Assembly: GCA_026315105.1 (NCBI GenBank)
Contig: CM048744.1
Location: forward strand, 360,035,168 to 360,099,167
Length of the DNA: 64,000 bases
DNA from: Locusta migratoria
Taxonomy: Eukaryota; Arthropoda; Insecta; Orthoptera; Acrididae
Direction: 5' to 3'
Shown here: one piece after another, positions 11,346 to 22,914 of the stretch
How positions within the stretch are numbered: the first letter of the stretch is position 1
Layout: every line of letters starts with the position of its first letter
Notes under the pieces: generated by a model
The model's input: the letters and a program-made list of their open reading frames with translations, nothing else
Database searches by the model: none
Told to the model about the DNA's origin: nothing
Program-made: the position numbers and the translations under genes

Positions 11346-11944
11346 GTGATTTAAAAAAAAAAACGCACACAAAAGATAAATAAACATTTAGCTTTCGTAA
11401 TTTTAAAAATAACTCAGTTCAAAGAATTTTTTTTTTTTTTTATTTCAAATATTTAGTAAGGTTCTAATGTCGATAACTGTAGGATGAAGAGGTCAGATTA
11501 TAGCCAGCATCTGATTACACTTAGGGGAAGGATGAGAGCGACTGTCGTACAGCACTTTTATTCTAAGACTGTATCACGGTCCTTTGTACTGAAAAAGTTA
11601 TATTTCTGATACTAAAATGATACGACTTTAGTGTGTCAATTAAATCACTAACTTTCAGGTATTCGTTTCAAGCACCCATTGTCTACACGAAATGACTTTG
11701 AAACGTAAATTATAAATACAAATGAAGTACCGGTAGCAGTGGTCCTGATACAGGAGCTCAAGTCTACCGTTTTTACATGACTACATTAGAGTTCATTTGG
11801 CGGTCCTCCGGTGCGCACCTCTCCAGCGCCAGCACATTTTCAGTTGTAAGTGTAACCGGCTTCTCCCTAGTAGCAACAAATTTTGACTTTTCTGTGCGCT
11901 TTCCCTTCAGTTCGGAATCTACTCTGGCAGAAGAAAGTACCCCA
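11346..11944. other. Unrecognised sequence
   Basis: Mixed AT-rich DNA with short A and T runs. No recognised domain or terminus. Confidence 0.35.
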
Positions 11945-12370
11945 GCCAGCAAAGTTAACTTTGTATAACACTTACTTCACTGCAATCCTTATATATGGCA
12001 TGGAAACATGTACATTGTTAAAAAAAGGATTACAGCAGAATCCAAGCAACAAAAAATTGGTTTATCACGACTATGAATCAAAGTACCAGGAGAGACCAGA
12101 GTGACAGAGAAACAGCTAGTCTCAGCTGGTCCCTATTGCGAACATCTTGGGGAAACGAAGACTGCAGTGGTATGGCCATGTAATGAAAATGGATAGAACA
12201 GCTAAAAAATACTTCAAAATGGAAGTGGGAGGAAGAAGACCAAGAGGAAGGCCGGGATGATGTCCTAGACCAAATGGTATATCAAGATCGGACGAGATGG
12301 AGAGCGCTTGTTAGCCACACCCGGGAAACTGGAGATGGAAAATGATGATGATGATGATGATGATGATGAC
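11945..12370 (+). pseudogene. LINE ORF2 C-terminus with ATG/GAT-repeat tail
   Basis: In shifting frames it reads LIYGMETCTLLKK, then RRLQWYGHVMKMDRT and GGRRPRGRPG. This is the C-terminal 'RLxWYGHVxRM ... GxRPRGRP' signature of a LINE clade also present at 37390-40110. It ends in an ATG/GAT microsatellite (about 12343-12369), probably the simple-repeat tail of the element. Confidence 0.65.
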
Positions 12371-12472
12371 ATTCGAGTAAACAGTTTAAATGTACCCTCC
12401 CGCTCGTTTATTATTGTTTTGAGGGTACTTACGGTTTGTAGTCCTACACTTCAATTGTTCTTTGGGCTTAGT

Positions 12473-13282
12473 ATGGCTAGGGACTGTGATTGTTGTCTGC
12501 AGATGCAGGCTGAGTTGGTGACTGTTGGTTCCCAGCTTCAGGCGGCGTTGGCTGCAGTTGCAAGGCTTGAGGCTGCGGTGGTTGGGCGCTCCTGCCGTCG
12601 GTCGGTCGCGGGGGTCCAACAGTCGTCCTGTGCGTCTGATGTGCCCACCGATCGGCCCGCGGCTTCGGCTAATCCGGCCACTGCATGCATGCATGCATGG
12701 AGGTCGCCGCCTCGTCCATAGTGGATTGAGAGGTCTCCCCGGCGGGTGGCGGACGGCGTAAGACATTCCGGAGGACCCATAGTGAGGCCTTTCCAGTTCG
12801 TCTTACAAACAGGTTTGAGGCACTGTCGGAGATGGACAGTGTTCCTGAGCCGAAATGGAGCCACCTGTCCTGTGGTCACCTCTCAGTCAGCAAGATCCCG
12901 GCAATCTCAGAAGGTGGGATTGCTGGTAGAAGGGAGCTCCAACGTTAGGCGGATAATGGAACCCCTTAGGGATTTGGCCAGTATGAAGGGGAAGAAAGCC
13001 AATGTGCACTACGCGTGCATACCGGAGGAAGTCGTTCCAGACGTGGAACGGGTCCTTCCAGATGCCATGAAGGGGACAGGATGCAGCCAACTGCGGGCGG
13101 TTGCTCACGTCAGTACCAACGACGTGTGTTGCTTTGGGTCGGAAGAGATACTCTCCGTATTTGAGCAGCTGTCTGAGGTGGTAGAGCCTACCAGTCTTAC
13201 TTGTGAGATGAAGGCCGTGCTGACCATCTGCAGCATCGTCGACAGGACCGACTGTGGTCACAGAGCTGAGTGGAGGGTATGA
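12473..13282 (+). pseudogene. LINE ORF1: coiled coil plus SGNH/esterase-like domain
   Basis: The start MARDCDCCLQMQAELVTVG, with the following Ala/Leu-rich heptads, looks like a short coiled coil. After an in-frame stop at 12719-12721 the same frame continues with VGLLVEGSSNVRRI (the SGNH block I position; its Asp is missing) and AVAHVSTNDVCC (block III; family GxND). CR1-group ORF1 proteins are known to carry such an esterase domain. The altered active-site blocks and the internal stop argue for loss of function. Homologous frames lie at 10967-11233 and 52464-52835. Confidence 0.65.
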
Positions 13283-13376
13283 ATAACAGGCTCAGACGGT
13301 TCTGCGACCGTGTAGGCTGCAGTGCCAAAAGGTGGGGTTTTCGGGTTCCGATAAATAGGTCAGGAGTCCACTACAG

Positions 13377-13730
13377 TGAGTAAACTTTTAGATGGCAGAG
13401 TTGTGAGGGGTAGCGGGGAGCAGAGGAAGCAAGCCCCGCCACACAGCCTGGCGGCCGCGGGGAGACAGGCGAGCGGGGGGACAAGCAACGCCTATGTCTT
13501 GCAGGGCTGACACCACAAACTACGCGGCATGCTTCCGCGAAATTACAGGTAGCGCACATCGCTTTAAATGTTGGTCGTAAATGAAACAAAGCAGCATACT
13601 CAGAATGGTTGATAACGGTACCAACTACAGTAATCAATCACTTAAGTAACGTGTTACACAAAACGGAACACTCGGAGCAGACGTCTATTGTTGCCTCCCA
13701 CAGCACTTTCAGTCAGTAACGTTGGCTACA
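13377..13730. repeat. Insertion of about 350 bp between ORF1 and ORF2 of the LINE
   Basis: Compared with the LINE at 52500, where the ORF1 end runs straight into CTACACGGGTAGCGG, this copy has about 350 extra bases. They are bounded by CAGTGAGTAA and CAGTCAGTAA, a possible imperfect 10-bp target duplication. The inserted sequence is GC-rich and unidentified. Confidence 0.45.
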
Positions 13731-13829
13731 CAAGTAGCGGGGGCTGTGTCGCGTGGACTGTGAGGTTTTTTAGGATAGAGGGCTTTGGGGAAAAACAAAA
13801 TGGGCAGTCTCAAGGGTGCAGGGGGATCA

Positions 13830-16460
13830 CAGGAGAAATGTAGATATAGTAACTATCGAAATAACAGTTGTAAATTGTCGTAGCTGTGTCGGTAAGTACC
13901 AGAACTCGAAGCGTTAATAGAAAGCACCGAAACACGCATAATTATAGGCAGTGAAAGTTGGCTCAAGCCGGAAATAAATTCAGTCGAAGTTTTTGCAAAA
14001 GAAATAACTGTGTTCAGAAAGAATAGATAAACAAAATAGGTGGTGGCGTGTTTGTCGTCGTCAAAAGTAGTCTTTCGTGTAGCGAAGTTGAAGTTGATAG
14101 TTCCCGTGAGCTATTATGATAGAGGTTGTACCTGAAAGTCGTATGAAATTAATAATTGGTTCTTTCTCCTGGCCTCCCGACTCTGACGATACAATAGCAG
14201 ATAGGTTTAAAAAAAACTCATACGATAATAGTAGGCGGTGATTTTAATTTACACTCAATCGGTTGGAGAATTATATGTTCAAATCAGGAGGTACGCATAA
14301 AACATCGTGCGAAATTATACTCAACGCATTCCCTGAGAATTACTTCGAACAATTAGTTCATTAGCCAACTAGAATTATAAACAGATGTCAAAACACATTT
14401 TATCACTTTGCATCAAATAATCCCTAGCTCATAACGAGCATAAAAACGGATACAGGTGTTAGTGAACACAGAGCTGCTGTAGCGAGATTGAATATCGAAA
14501 GTTCCAAATGTACCAACAAATGACGAAAGTATATTTGTTCAGAAAAACAGATAGAAATACACTAAATTGCTTCTTGAAGGACAGTTTCGCCTCATTTCAA
14601 ACGCTAAACTTAAGTGTAGACCAGATGTGGCTCCAGTTCAAAAGAGTAGTATCGACAGCAATTGACAATTTTATACCAAATAAATTAATAAAAGAAGATT
14701 GCAAATACAACGAAATAAGCATGCAAAATTTAAACGAAAACAAAATCCACCGCATTGTCGATCCTACACAGAAGCTCGAAATTTAGCGAGGACTACAATG
14801 CGAGATGCTTACAATACTTTCCACACCGAAACTCTTTCTCGAAATCTGACTAAGAACCCAAAGAGATTTTGGTCATATGTCAAATATACTAGGGGCAAAA
14901 CACAAACAATACCCTCACTACGTGATAGTAATGGCGATCCTGCCGATGACAACGCAACTAAAGCAGAGTTACTAAACCAGCTTTTTGAAAATGATACATC
15001 AAAGAAGAGGACACCAATATTCCAGATTTCTAATTACGAACAGAGGTCATAATGAGTAACGTTGAATTAGAAATCATCGGAGTTGTAAAGCAATTTAAAT
15101 CACTTGACAAAAACAAGTCTTCTGCTCTGGACTGTATACTCACCAGATTTCGATGTGATTATGCTGATGTTTAGCTCCTTACTTAACATCCATATACAAC
15201 CCCTCGCTCAGCAAAGGATCTGTACGAAAAGATTGGAAAGTTGCCCAGGTCACACCAATATTCAAGAAAGGCAGTAGGAGTAACCCACTAAACTACGGCC
15301 TATTTCATTGACGTTAATTTGCAGCAGGGTTTTGGAACATATCCTGTCTTCAAATAATATGAATCATCTCGAACAGAATGATCTATTGACCCAACGGCAA
15401 CACGGATTTAGAAAATATCGTTCATGTGAAACACAACTAGCTCTTTGCTCGCATGAAGTGATGAGTGCTATCGAAAAGAGTTCTCAAATTGATTCCGTAA
15501 TTCTTGATTGCCAGAAGGCTTTTGACACCGTACCTCACAAACGGTTTTTAATCAAATTGCGTGGTTATGGAATATCGCCCCATATTAGTGACTGGATAGG
15601 GGATTTCCTGTTAGAGAAGACACAGTTTGTAGTAATCGATGGTAAGGCATTGACTAAAGCACGGTAATAACGGGCGTTCCACAGGGTAGTGTTATTGGTC
15701 CTCTGATGTTCCTTATCTACATAAACAATTTGCGATCAAATCTGAGTAGCTCTCTTAGGTTGTTTGCAGGTTACGCCGTCATTTATCGTCTAGTAAAATC
15801 ATCTGAAGATCAAACCAACTGCAGGAAGACCTAAATAAGATATCAGTATGTGTAAAAATTGGGAATTTACTCTAAATAATGAGAAGTGTCAAGTCGTCCA
15901 TATGAGTACGAAAAGAAATCCGTTAAACTTTATTTACAAGATAAATCAGTCGAATGTGAAGGCCGTAAACTCCACTAAATACTATTACATCAGATTTAAA
16001 CTGGAAAGAACACGTAGATAATGCCATAGGAAAAACGAACCAGAGACTGCGTTTTATTGGAAGAACGCTTAAAAGATGCTACAGAATTACTAAAGAGACT
16101 GCTTACACTACGCTTGTTCGTCCTAATTTGGAGTATTGCTGCCCAGTGTGGGATCCTTATCATGTGGGTTTGAAAGAGTCCAAAGAAGGGCAGCTCGTTT
16201 TGTATTGTCACGATACAGGGGAGACTGCGTTACGGAAATAATACAGGATCTGGGAAAGGGAATCATTACAACAACGGCCGTTATCGCTGCGGCGTGGGCT
16301 ACTTACGAAACTCCAATAGCCCACATTCCTCTCCGAATGCGAAAATATATTGTTGACTCCCACCTACATAAGTAGAAATAATCATCAGAATAAAATTCGA
16401 GAAATCAGAGCTCGAACGGAGAGATTCAGATGTTCTTTCTTCCCGTGCGCTATTCGAGAA
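13830..16460 (+). pseudogene. LINE ORF2: endonuclease and reverse transcriptase, broken
   Basis: Readable pieces: VYLFRKTDRNTLNCFLKDSF (end of endonuclease region, 14508-14786), NPKRFWSYVKYTRGKTQTIP (linker, 14699-15052) and LLTQRQHGFRKYRSCETQLA with QKAFDTVPHKRFLIKLRGYG (RT palm, 15308-15667). At the catalytic motif LRLFA is followed by Gly-Tyr where two Asp are required, so polymerase activity would be lost even without the frameshifts. The function of an intact copy would be target-primed reverse transcription. Confidence 0.75.
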
Positions 16461-16552
16461 TGGAATGATAGATAAATAGTATAATGGTGGTCCGATGAAC
16501 CGTCTGCCAGGGACGTAAGTGTGATTTGCAGAGTATCCCATGTAGATGTATC

Positions 16553-18161
16553 AGCTTCTCGATATTTGAATTATAATCAGTTCTTATAAAAATAATGCAG
16601 TGCCCTTACAAGCATTTTTTATATGTTTTGCTAAAATATATATGCATTTTATGAGTATAAACTTTAGTTTTTATTCATTTTTCTAATGCTATGCTGTCAG
16701 ATATGCACAATATTTTCTTTTTGTTTAGTGTTCTATTTCGTCCCGTTTTTACAGAAAATTTTCTCAGATGTCCCTTTTTTTCATGTGGAAAATCTGTTCA
16801 CCCTACACTATATGCTTTTAAATAGAGTCACACGAGTTTTATTCACTGTTCTAAACATCCGTTTCGAAATTATTAATAGAACAAATTTTCATGTCGCATT
16901 TTCACACACGTTAAGTTCACAGTCCAAATATAAAATTCAAAGTAAAAGTTTACACATGTAAGTTCACTTTAAAATTGCACGTATATTAAAACATCAGTTT
17001 AGATGACAATCTGTAAGTAATGTTGCGTTGTAAATCGATTAGATAAATTTTCTATATGTCACAGTATATAAGAATTCCATATATTATATTGGATTTTAAT
17101 TGTTATTTCACCCGCGAACTACTAACGGAGTTTAATACTATCGACTATCAACTTTCGTCCTCGATGCATATTTATATCTGATATGAAACTATTCAAATGT
17201 ATTAAATGAACCGTCATAGCTTTGAAATATTGATCGATTAGGACAACTAGCACACTTCCGATCGATAAGGATTCAAATAGAAGGAAGGTCCTAACGATAC
17301 TTGTAAATTGCTTATACACGGTCATAAATATGATCAATCACAATAACATTGTTTTCTTTGCTCTATGTATATGTTTACCCGAATCAAAAGTAACCATTAT
17401 TGTTTGTACTATGTTCTGGTAACCTCGCTTCTACTTTGTCTTACCGCTAATCTTAATATTCATAGGGGTGTTAATTTTGGATTCCCGTTACAAAATCTAA
17501 TTTATGAAACCCAAATATTAGTAATTGTTAATACTGAATTTTATCGTGCTGCTATAGGTTTAACATTCATGCCCACAACTGCCGTATTATCTGCCAGAAG
17601 GAAGTGGTTCTCGAATGGCAGCCGCAAACGTTTGATGACAAAGCGAGAAGTCAACCGAACCCTGGCCAGGAAGAGATCTGGTGTGTCATACACGCACTGG
17701 TGACGGAATGTGTGTCATGTGGTAGGAATCTATTACCGACGCAACTAACTTTTACGCCTGGTGAGTCAGTATGGCTCATTGCACGATTTCGGTGTTATTA
17801 TAAATGTGAATGAGATTACTCCCAAAGAAATGATAAAAATATTATAGTTTCTCACAACAGTGCAACGTAGCAGTTTCACCATCACACAGTTTTTCCTTTC
17901 GAAATATGTTTTCCCCGTTTTTTGAAGTTTTGACCTGTACACTATCAAATCCTGCATATGTCCAAACAAATCTGAACATGTCGTGAAATTTCTGAAAGCG
18001 AAGTAGATTATGTGTGAGTGCTTGAACAGGACAATCTTAATTCACATCCGATCATTCGTTGTTTCTCTGTCAGAGATCTATGAGACATCTCGATTGCACT
18101 CACTGTTAATCACATTTATTTCATATTCATTCCTCACATGTTCTATATGTACATGTACATA
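16553..18161. other. Unrecognised AT-rich DNA
   Basis: Several open frames of 60-112 codons occur (e.g. 17365-17703) but lack family resemblance and have host-noise composition. I cannot assign any feature. Confidence 0.35.
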
Positions 18162-18420
18162 TTTACTATGGATCTCACATTAAACGCATGGCAGAGAGGT
18201 CATCGAACCACTTTCATATAGTTTCTCTGCCGTTCCATTCTCTAATAGCGCGCGGATAAACGAACACCTAAAACTTTTCGTTTTCTATCTACCTTCTCTT
18301 ATTTTTATTATGATGTACGTGGGTGTTTACAAAATCGTATTCGGAGGAGAAACTTGGTGAATGAAATTTTGTAATCAAATCTTCCCGCAACGAAAAACAG
18401 CTTTCTTTTTAAAGAGTTGC
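18162..18420 (-). repeat. CR1-like LINE 3' end fragment
   Basis: It carries the reverse complement of the shared LINE 3' region: GGCAGAGAGGTCATCGAACC, CCGTTCCATTCTCTAATAGC, then GCGCGCGGATAAACGAACAC, as in the copies at 35839 and 49516. 5'-truncated. Confidence 0.75.
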
Positions 18421-19047
18421 ATCGTTTACTAACGAGAAGACTAACGAGAGATGGACGAACCGGCCCTAGAGCTGAGGGAACTGCTTAAAGACGTGGAAGA
18501 GAGATAGTGGACAGTGAGAGGCTGGAATTCGCAGGATACCGAGAGAGGTTGAAAAAGAGATTATGAGAGAGAGAGAGAGACGGTGCGTTGTAAAGATGGG
18601 TCATTCGCGAACGAATGGGTTCCGAGGAATGGTTCATAAAAGTAAACGTCAGAAACGAAGAACTAATTACAAGAAACTACTGTAAACCATTCAGTTCGGA
18701 CCTCTTAGTCGGATATCCCGGTCCGGAACTGTTGCGGCGATTTCCCGTTCCAGGAACTGCCGCGTCGTCGTTCCCGTTCCAGTTCCAGGAGGACCGTGCG
18801 GCCGGTCCCGTTCCGGTCACTCTGTTTCAGTTGCAGCTGTCTCTTTATCAAGCTGTCGTCCGTTTCGTTCACTACGCTCGCCCGTTCTACTTGTGTTTCA
18901 GACCTTTGGTCGACTGGTCCTTTGCGTATTCTGTTTAGCGTCAATAACGTAATTTACATTTTACAAGTATTTCATAATTTTGTAACTTACGAGGCATAAA
19001 AATTACTCTCAATGTAATACTTACTTTTACAGGCAACAAGGCTAATA
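18421..19047. other. Unrecognised sequence
   Basis: A GA-rich stretch and a GC-rich block (18700-18900) with the repeated theme CCCGTTCCAG/CCGTTCC. An open frame of 107 codons at 18615-18938 is of that low-complexity composition and is not convincing as a gene. Confidence 0.35.
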
Positions 19048-19952
19048 CAGGGTTATTCAAGAAGAAAGAACAGATTTCAGACATTTATTTCTTCCAAACT
19101 ACAAAAGATAGAAACATGATTTCAGTGTTAATGGATTTATAAAAAGTTTACAATTTAAACAGCCCGGGTAGAAGTTCCAATCACGGCCACATTGGCGCTG
19201 TTGTTTGTTGTCGGTTGTCTGCAGTGAAACGGCGGCGACATCACAGGGGAAGTCATTTTGTGTGCTGCAGTTGGCAAAACTAGAGTCCATTGTTGCAGTT
19301 CGGGGAGCATTTCGCCGTCAATTTAATAAACAACCGCCGCGTCAATATAAATTTACGAGTGGCATCGAAAATTCGGCAAAGGGCAAAGCACGGGACGTCC
19401 ACGAACATCAAACGAAAATGTCGAGCGTATTCGTACACTTCAAGTAAAGTTGCTTATCACACTGTGGTTGTTTATTAAACTGGCGACGAAATGCTCGCTG
19501 AACTGCAACAATGGACTCTAGTTTTGCCAACTGCAGCACACAAAATGACTTCTTCTGTGGTGTCACCGCCATTTCACTACACACAACCAACAACAAACAG
19601 CCGACCGCGGTGGCCGAGGGGACTGAGGCGCTCCAGTCACGGTCTGCACGGCCACTACGGTCGGGGGTTCGAATCCCCCCTCGGGCATGGATATTTGTGC
19701 CGTCCTTAGAATTAGTTCATAAGTAGTTTGTAAGTTTAGGGACTGATGACCCCGTAGTTAAGTCCCATAGACTTTACAAACATTTGATTTAACAACAAAC
19801 AACAGCGCAAATGCGGCCTTGATTGTAATTTCTACCCGGGATGTTTAAATTGTGAACTTCTCTTAATGCATTTCTGTTGGAATCATGTTTGTACCTGTTG
19901 TAGCTTGGAAGAAATACATGTTTGAAATATGTTTTCCTTTTGAATAACCCTT
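19048..19952. mobile_element. Fold-back Tc1/mariner-superfamily element (DUF4817-type)
   Basis: Terminal inverted repeats CAGGGTTATTCAA / AAGGGTTATTCAA lie between TA dinucleotides at 19046-19047 and 19953-19954. Both arms carry the same transposase N-terminus facing inward: + strand SFCVLQLAKLESIVAVRGAF with RRQFNKQPP, and minus strand SFCVLQLAKLESIVAVQRAF with RRQFNKQPQ. That is the helix-turn-helix of the arthropod DUF4817/Tc-like family. No catalytic domain is present, so the element is a head-to-head duplicated end that could only move in trans. Confidence 0.75.
19600..19790 (+). repeat. SINE inside the fold-back element
   Basis: Nearly full-length first subfamily (GCGGTGGCCGAGGGGACTGA, B-box, GGCATGGATATTTGTGCCG, CCGTAGTTAAGTCCCATA). 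The target duplication is AACAACAAAC at 19589-19598 and 19791-19800. It interrupts the right arm, so it came after the fold-back structure formed. Confidence 0.85.
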
Positions 19953-19964
19953 TATTTTTTAATT

Positions 19965-20250
19965 TTTATGAATTCAGCAACCAGACACTATTTATTAAGT
20001 TTTACTTGGCCAAGAGGCGTTTCGGGTTTTCATCCATCTTCAGTTGGTGTAATTACAGTTTTGTTTCAGTATGTAGCTGTGAACATCAATTTCGAATGTG
20101 TAGTCAGCCTGTGCAAGATAAATCTTTTTTATTGTACTTTCTTCGGTTTCCTGCGTTTCATTTATGAAATGCTGTGCTTAAACGCGAAACGCGCCATGGC
20201 TGCATAAAACGTATTTAAAAAGTGGATGGTTGCTGAATTTATTAAAATAA
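19965..20250. repeat. Short fold-back element with hammerhead-like motifs
   Basis: The outer ends are inverted: GAATTCAGCAACCAGACACT on the left against AGTGGATGGTTGCTGAATTT on the right. On the minus strand the left arm has CTGAAGA (complement of 20037-20043), a GG/CC-closed stem-loop, then GAAACGCC. The right arm has CGAAACGCGCC on the plus strand but a poor CTGANGA. It resembles the larger palindromes at 20443 and 33192. Confidence 0.5.
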
Positions 20251-20442
20251 AATAATAAATTATAATCTACAGCCACAGAGCTCAACAATCCAATAAATAT
20301 GGATAAATTATTGGAGACAAAAATGCTTATTTCTTTGTAATTTTTATCAATGGCAGAAATCATTTTCGCAAGTTTATTATTATTATTGCATCTGCTTCAT
20401 TCAATGTCGAGTTTTTTACGTTAACTTTAATCATTTCCTTAA

Positions 20443-20874
20443 AGGTTAGGATAGAAAATAGCCACCACTTGCAACGTTGCAGATTTATTCACAACTGGTT
20501 TCGAGCTATTAATGCCCTTCTTCGGGTATCTGTACAGGAAACAGTTAAGAATAATATACAAGTAGAAATATTGCATTAAATAAAAAATAGCAGTATAATC
20601 ACAGAATTAGAGCGGCAAGAAGTATACTGCATATAAAGCTATCTCGAAAAGTGTCAAAATGTGAAATATTAATTCGCTAAGCTTTATATACAATATACTT
20701 CTTGCCGCTTTAATTCCGTGATTCTACAGCAATTTTTAATGTTATGCAATATTTTTATTTTGTATATTATTCTTAACTGTTTCCTGTATTGATACCTGAA
20801 GAAGTGTATTGCTCGAAACCGGATGTGAATAAATCTGCAACGTTGCCACTGGTGGCTGTTTTCTCTCCTAACCT
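20443..20874. repeat. Palindromic fold-back element
   Basis: AGGTTAGG at 20443 mirrors CCTAACCT ending at 20874. Complementarity extends inward through CAACGTTGCAGATTTATTCA and the ATACTTCTTGCCGCT region near the centre. Each arm carries a hammerhead-like core close to its outer side. No protein coding. Confidence 0.75.
20790..20830 (+). ncRNA. Degenerate hammerhead-like core (right arm)
   Basis: GATAC, CTGAAGA (20796-20802), a weak stem II ending GCTC, GAAA, then CCGGAT and GTG. Helix I TAC/GTG pairs with one G-U. The conserved U before the cleavage position is replaced by A. The mirrored left arm keeps that U (CCAGTT) but has CCGAAGA for CTGAAGA, so each arm carries a different lesion. Confidence 0.45.
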
Positions 20875-21158
20875 ATAAAACACAGTTCCTGCAATGGACA
20901 AACATTTCATTTCTTTAAAATGTACAGTAGGAGTTCACATAAAATTTTACACTTTTCGTCCCTAAACAAAACGTGACAAGTGATTGCAATTTCTGATTTT
21001 TTCTTTCCTGGCGATACCAACTATTAGGTTTGTTTACGTTGAAGGAAGGGAAAGATAAAAAAAAAGAAGAAAGGGATAATATTTGTACTTCATTTTGAGC
21101 CTGTAGCAAAAGGGATTTCGACTTCGAAAGATGTACACTACAACAAAAATCTCGTATA

Positions 21159-22465
21159 CCGGGTGATCAAAAAGTCAGTAAGAATTTGAAAACTTAATAA
21201 TCACGGAATAATGTAGATTGAGAGGTAAAAATTGACACACATGCTTGGAAAAAACGCACATATTAGAAAAAGAAAGTTCAAAAAATGTCCGACAGATGGT
21301 GCTTCATCTAATTCAGAAAAGCAATAATTAGCGTAACAAATTAAGACAAAGCAAAGATAACGTTCCTTACAAGAAATGCTCAATATGTTCAACATCATTC
21401 CTCAACAATAGCTGTAGTCGAGGAATAGTGTTGTGAACAGCACTGTAAAGCACGTCCGGAGTTATAGTGAGGCACTATCAGTTCCGATCGGAAGATCCAA
21501 TTCATTGCCAGTCTTGTTTAAACAACTGGATTACAACACCGGTGCTTACATTGTTACCAAAACATTCAACGCAAGATTAATGGAGGGTAAAACCTATGAC
21601 CTAGAAGGATTTTAGTTGTGGGAGTTTGTCATCTGCTGCGACTTTCAATGATTTTCCTCAGTGATTTATTTATTTATTTCTAATAAAACTCCATGTCATT
21701 CCAAACATGTGTGTCAATTTTTATCTATCTACGAGGCGCGTCCAGAAAGTAAGTTCCGTTTGGTAATAAAATGAAATTGTACACAGATGCAGAAGAAATT
21801 TTATTGCACAAACTTCTGCAAATCTTAAACTACTTTTCCACATAACTGCTAAAATTTTGCAGGCATTTGTCATAGCGTGGCACCAGGTTTGGATACCTTC
21901 TTCATAGAAATCTGTCGCCTGTGTCTTCAACCATTTGGAAACAGTTTCTTTCAGCTCGTCATTGGTGAAGTGATGACTGCCAAGGAAAGACTTGAGATGT
22001 AAGAACAGATCTTGTCATCAATCTTCTGTAACCAAAGGTGGACGCCCACTTCGTACTTCATCGTGCACTTCACTACGCCCGCCATTGAACTGTAGGACCC
22101 ATCTTCTCACCATCGAATCACTCATCGCATTTGGTCCGTAAACATCGCAAATATGCCAATAAATTTCATTTGGTTTCACTTTCCTCGCATTCAAAAACCG
22201 AGTCAGCGACCTGATTTCACAGGCGGCGGGATTTTCAATCAACGCCGACATTTCAAACAAGCGCAACAAAGCGTACGTAACTGACAGCGATCTGCGAATA
22301 TGCGCACGTTCTTCTCCTTGATACACATCGTCTACAGCGCATGTGCGGAACTGCAATCGCGGCGCTGCAGCTGAGATAAATTGAAACGGAACTTACGTTC
22401 TGGACGCACGTCGTACATTATTCCGAGATTTATTAAGTTTTAAAATTTATACTGACTTTTGATCA
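21159..22465. mobile_element. Tc1-like element, internally deleted, split by a mariner
   Basis: The left end CCGGGTGATCAAAAAGTCAG follows a TA. Its long inverted end (AATTTGAAAACTTAATAATC, CGGAATAATGTAGAT, AAATTGACACACATG) returns in reverse on the right, split around the mariner at 21732-22413. A minus-strand remnant in the left part reads VLYSAVHNTIPRLQLLLRND, like a transposase C-terminus. The right end decays after CTGACTTTTGATCA. This family is common in insect genomes; the copy is inactive. Confidence 0.65.
21732..22413 (-). mobile_element. Mariner element with deleted catalytic core
   Basis: Inverted ends CGAGGCGCGTCCAGAAAGTA and CGACGTGCGTCCAGAACGTA lie between TA at 21730-21731 and 22414-22415. 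On the minus strand the transposase N-terminus is clear (22018-22356: CEIRSLTRFLNARKVKPNEI, AMSDSMVRRWVLQFNGG, SGRPPLVTED stop). The C-terminus follows almost at once (TQATDFYEEGIQ, 21721-21930). The DDE/D core between them is missing: about 0.68 kb against about 1.3 kb for an intact element. Confidence 0.85.
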
Positions 22466-22499
22466 TGTACAATTATTGTACATCAAAATATCCACGGGT

Positions 22500-22585
22500 G
22501 TACTGTCGGTCTATAGTGTCCAACAGGCACAATATTTCGGCGATCATACATGTCGCCATCATCAGGTGAACTGACGGACTGAGCT
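22500..22585 (-). ncRNA. Hammerhead-like motif, left PLE terminus
   Basis: The minus strand shows CTGATGA, helix II GGCGA/TCGCC around a 9-base loop, then GAAA. Helix III is ATA-T-TG paired with CA-C-TAT (one mismatch) around a loop, ending at triplet ATA. Helix I is weak next to the core. Confidence 0.5.
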
Positions 22586-22914
22586 CCTGGAAACGCGCCG
22601 GCACGGAGATCCTCACGCTACGGCGGCTCGAAGGGAACTGGCTTCTAGCCCGGTAGCGGGCTATTTAAATATCCTCGGTCCGCGGAGCGACACCCCCGTG
22701 GTTCGCGCCCCACGCCGCGGTCGCGCAGTGGAACCGATTGCGACGGCGTCTGAGATGACGTCGATGTGAGAGCTCTGTCCGCCGTGATCGTCATTCGTTA
22801 CATTTGCTAGATTTACTCTTAATTAAACCAATCGCTAGTTCCCAAGCTTTGCTAAGATTATAGCCACAGTCACGGTTTATGAGATCGTCACTTGTGCGAA
22901 TTTCAATGGCCTCT

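Larger units (their letters stand above)
12380..16552 (+). mobile_element. CR1-like LINE, near full length, degenerate
   Basis: Order on +: ORF1 (12473-13282), a short insertion, ORF2 endonuclease (about 13830-14500), linker (14508-15052), reverse transcriptase (15070-16250) and 3' UTR ending near CATGTAGATGTA at 16540-16551. It aligns block for block with the reverse-strand copy at 49516-52835. Multiple stops and frameshifts make it inactive. Confidence 0.8.

Noticed and set aside
12338..12369. Asp-run frame from a GAT microsatellite
   Set aside because: It is the simple-repeat tail of a LINE, not a gene end.
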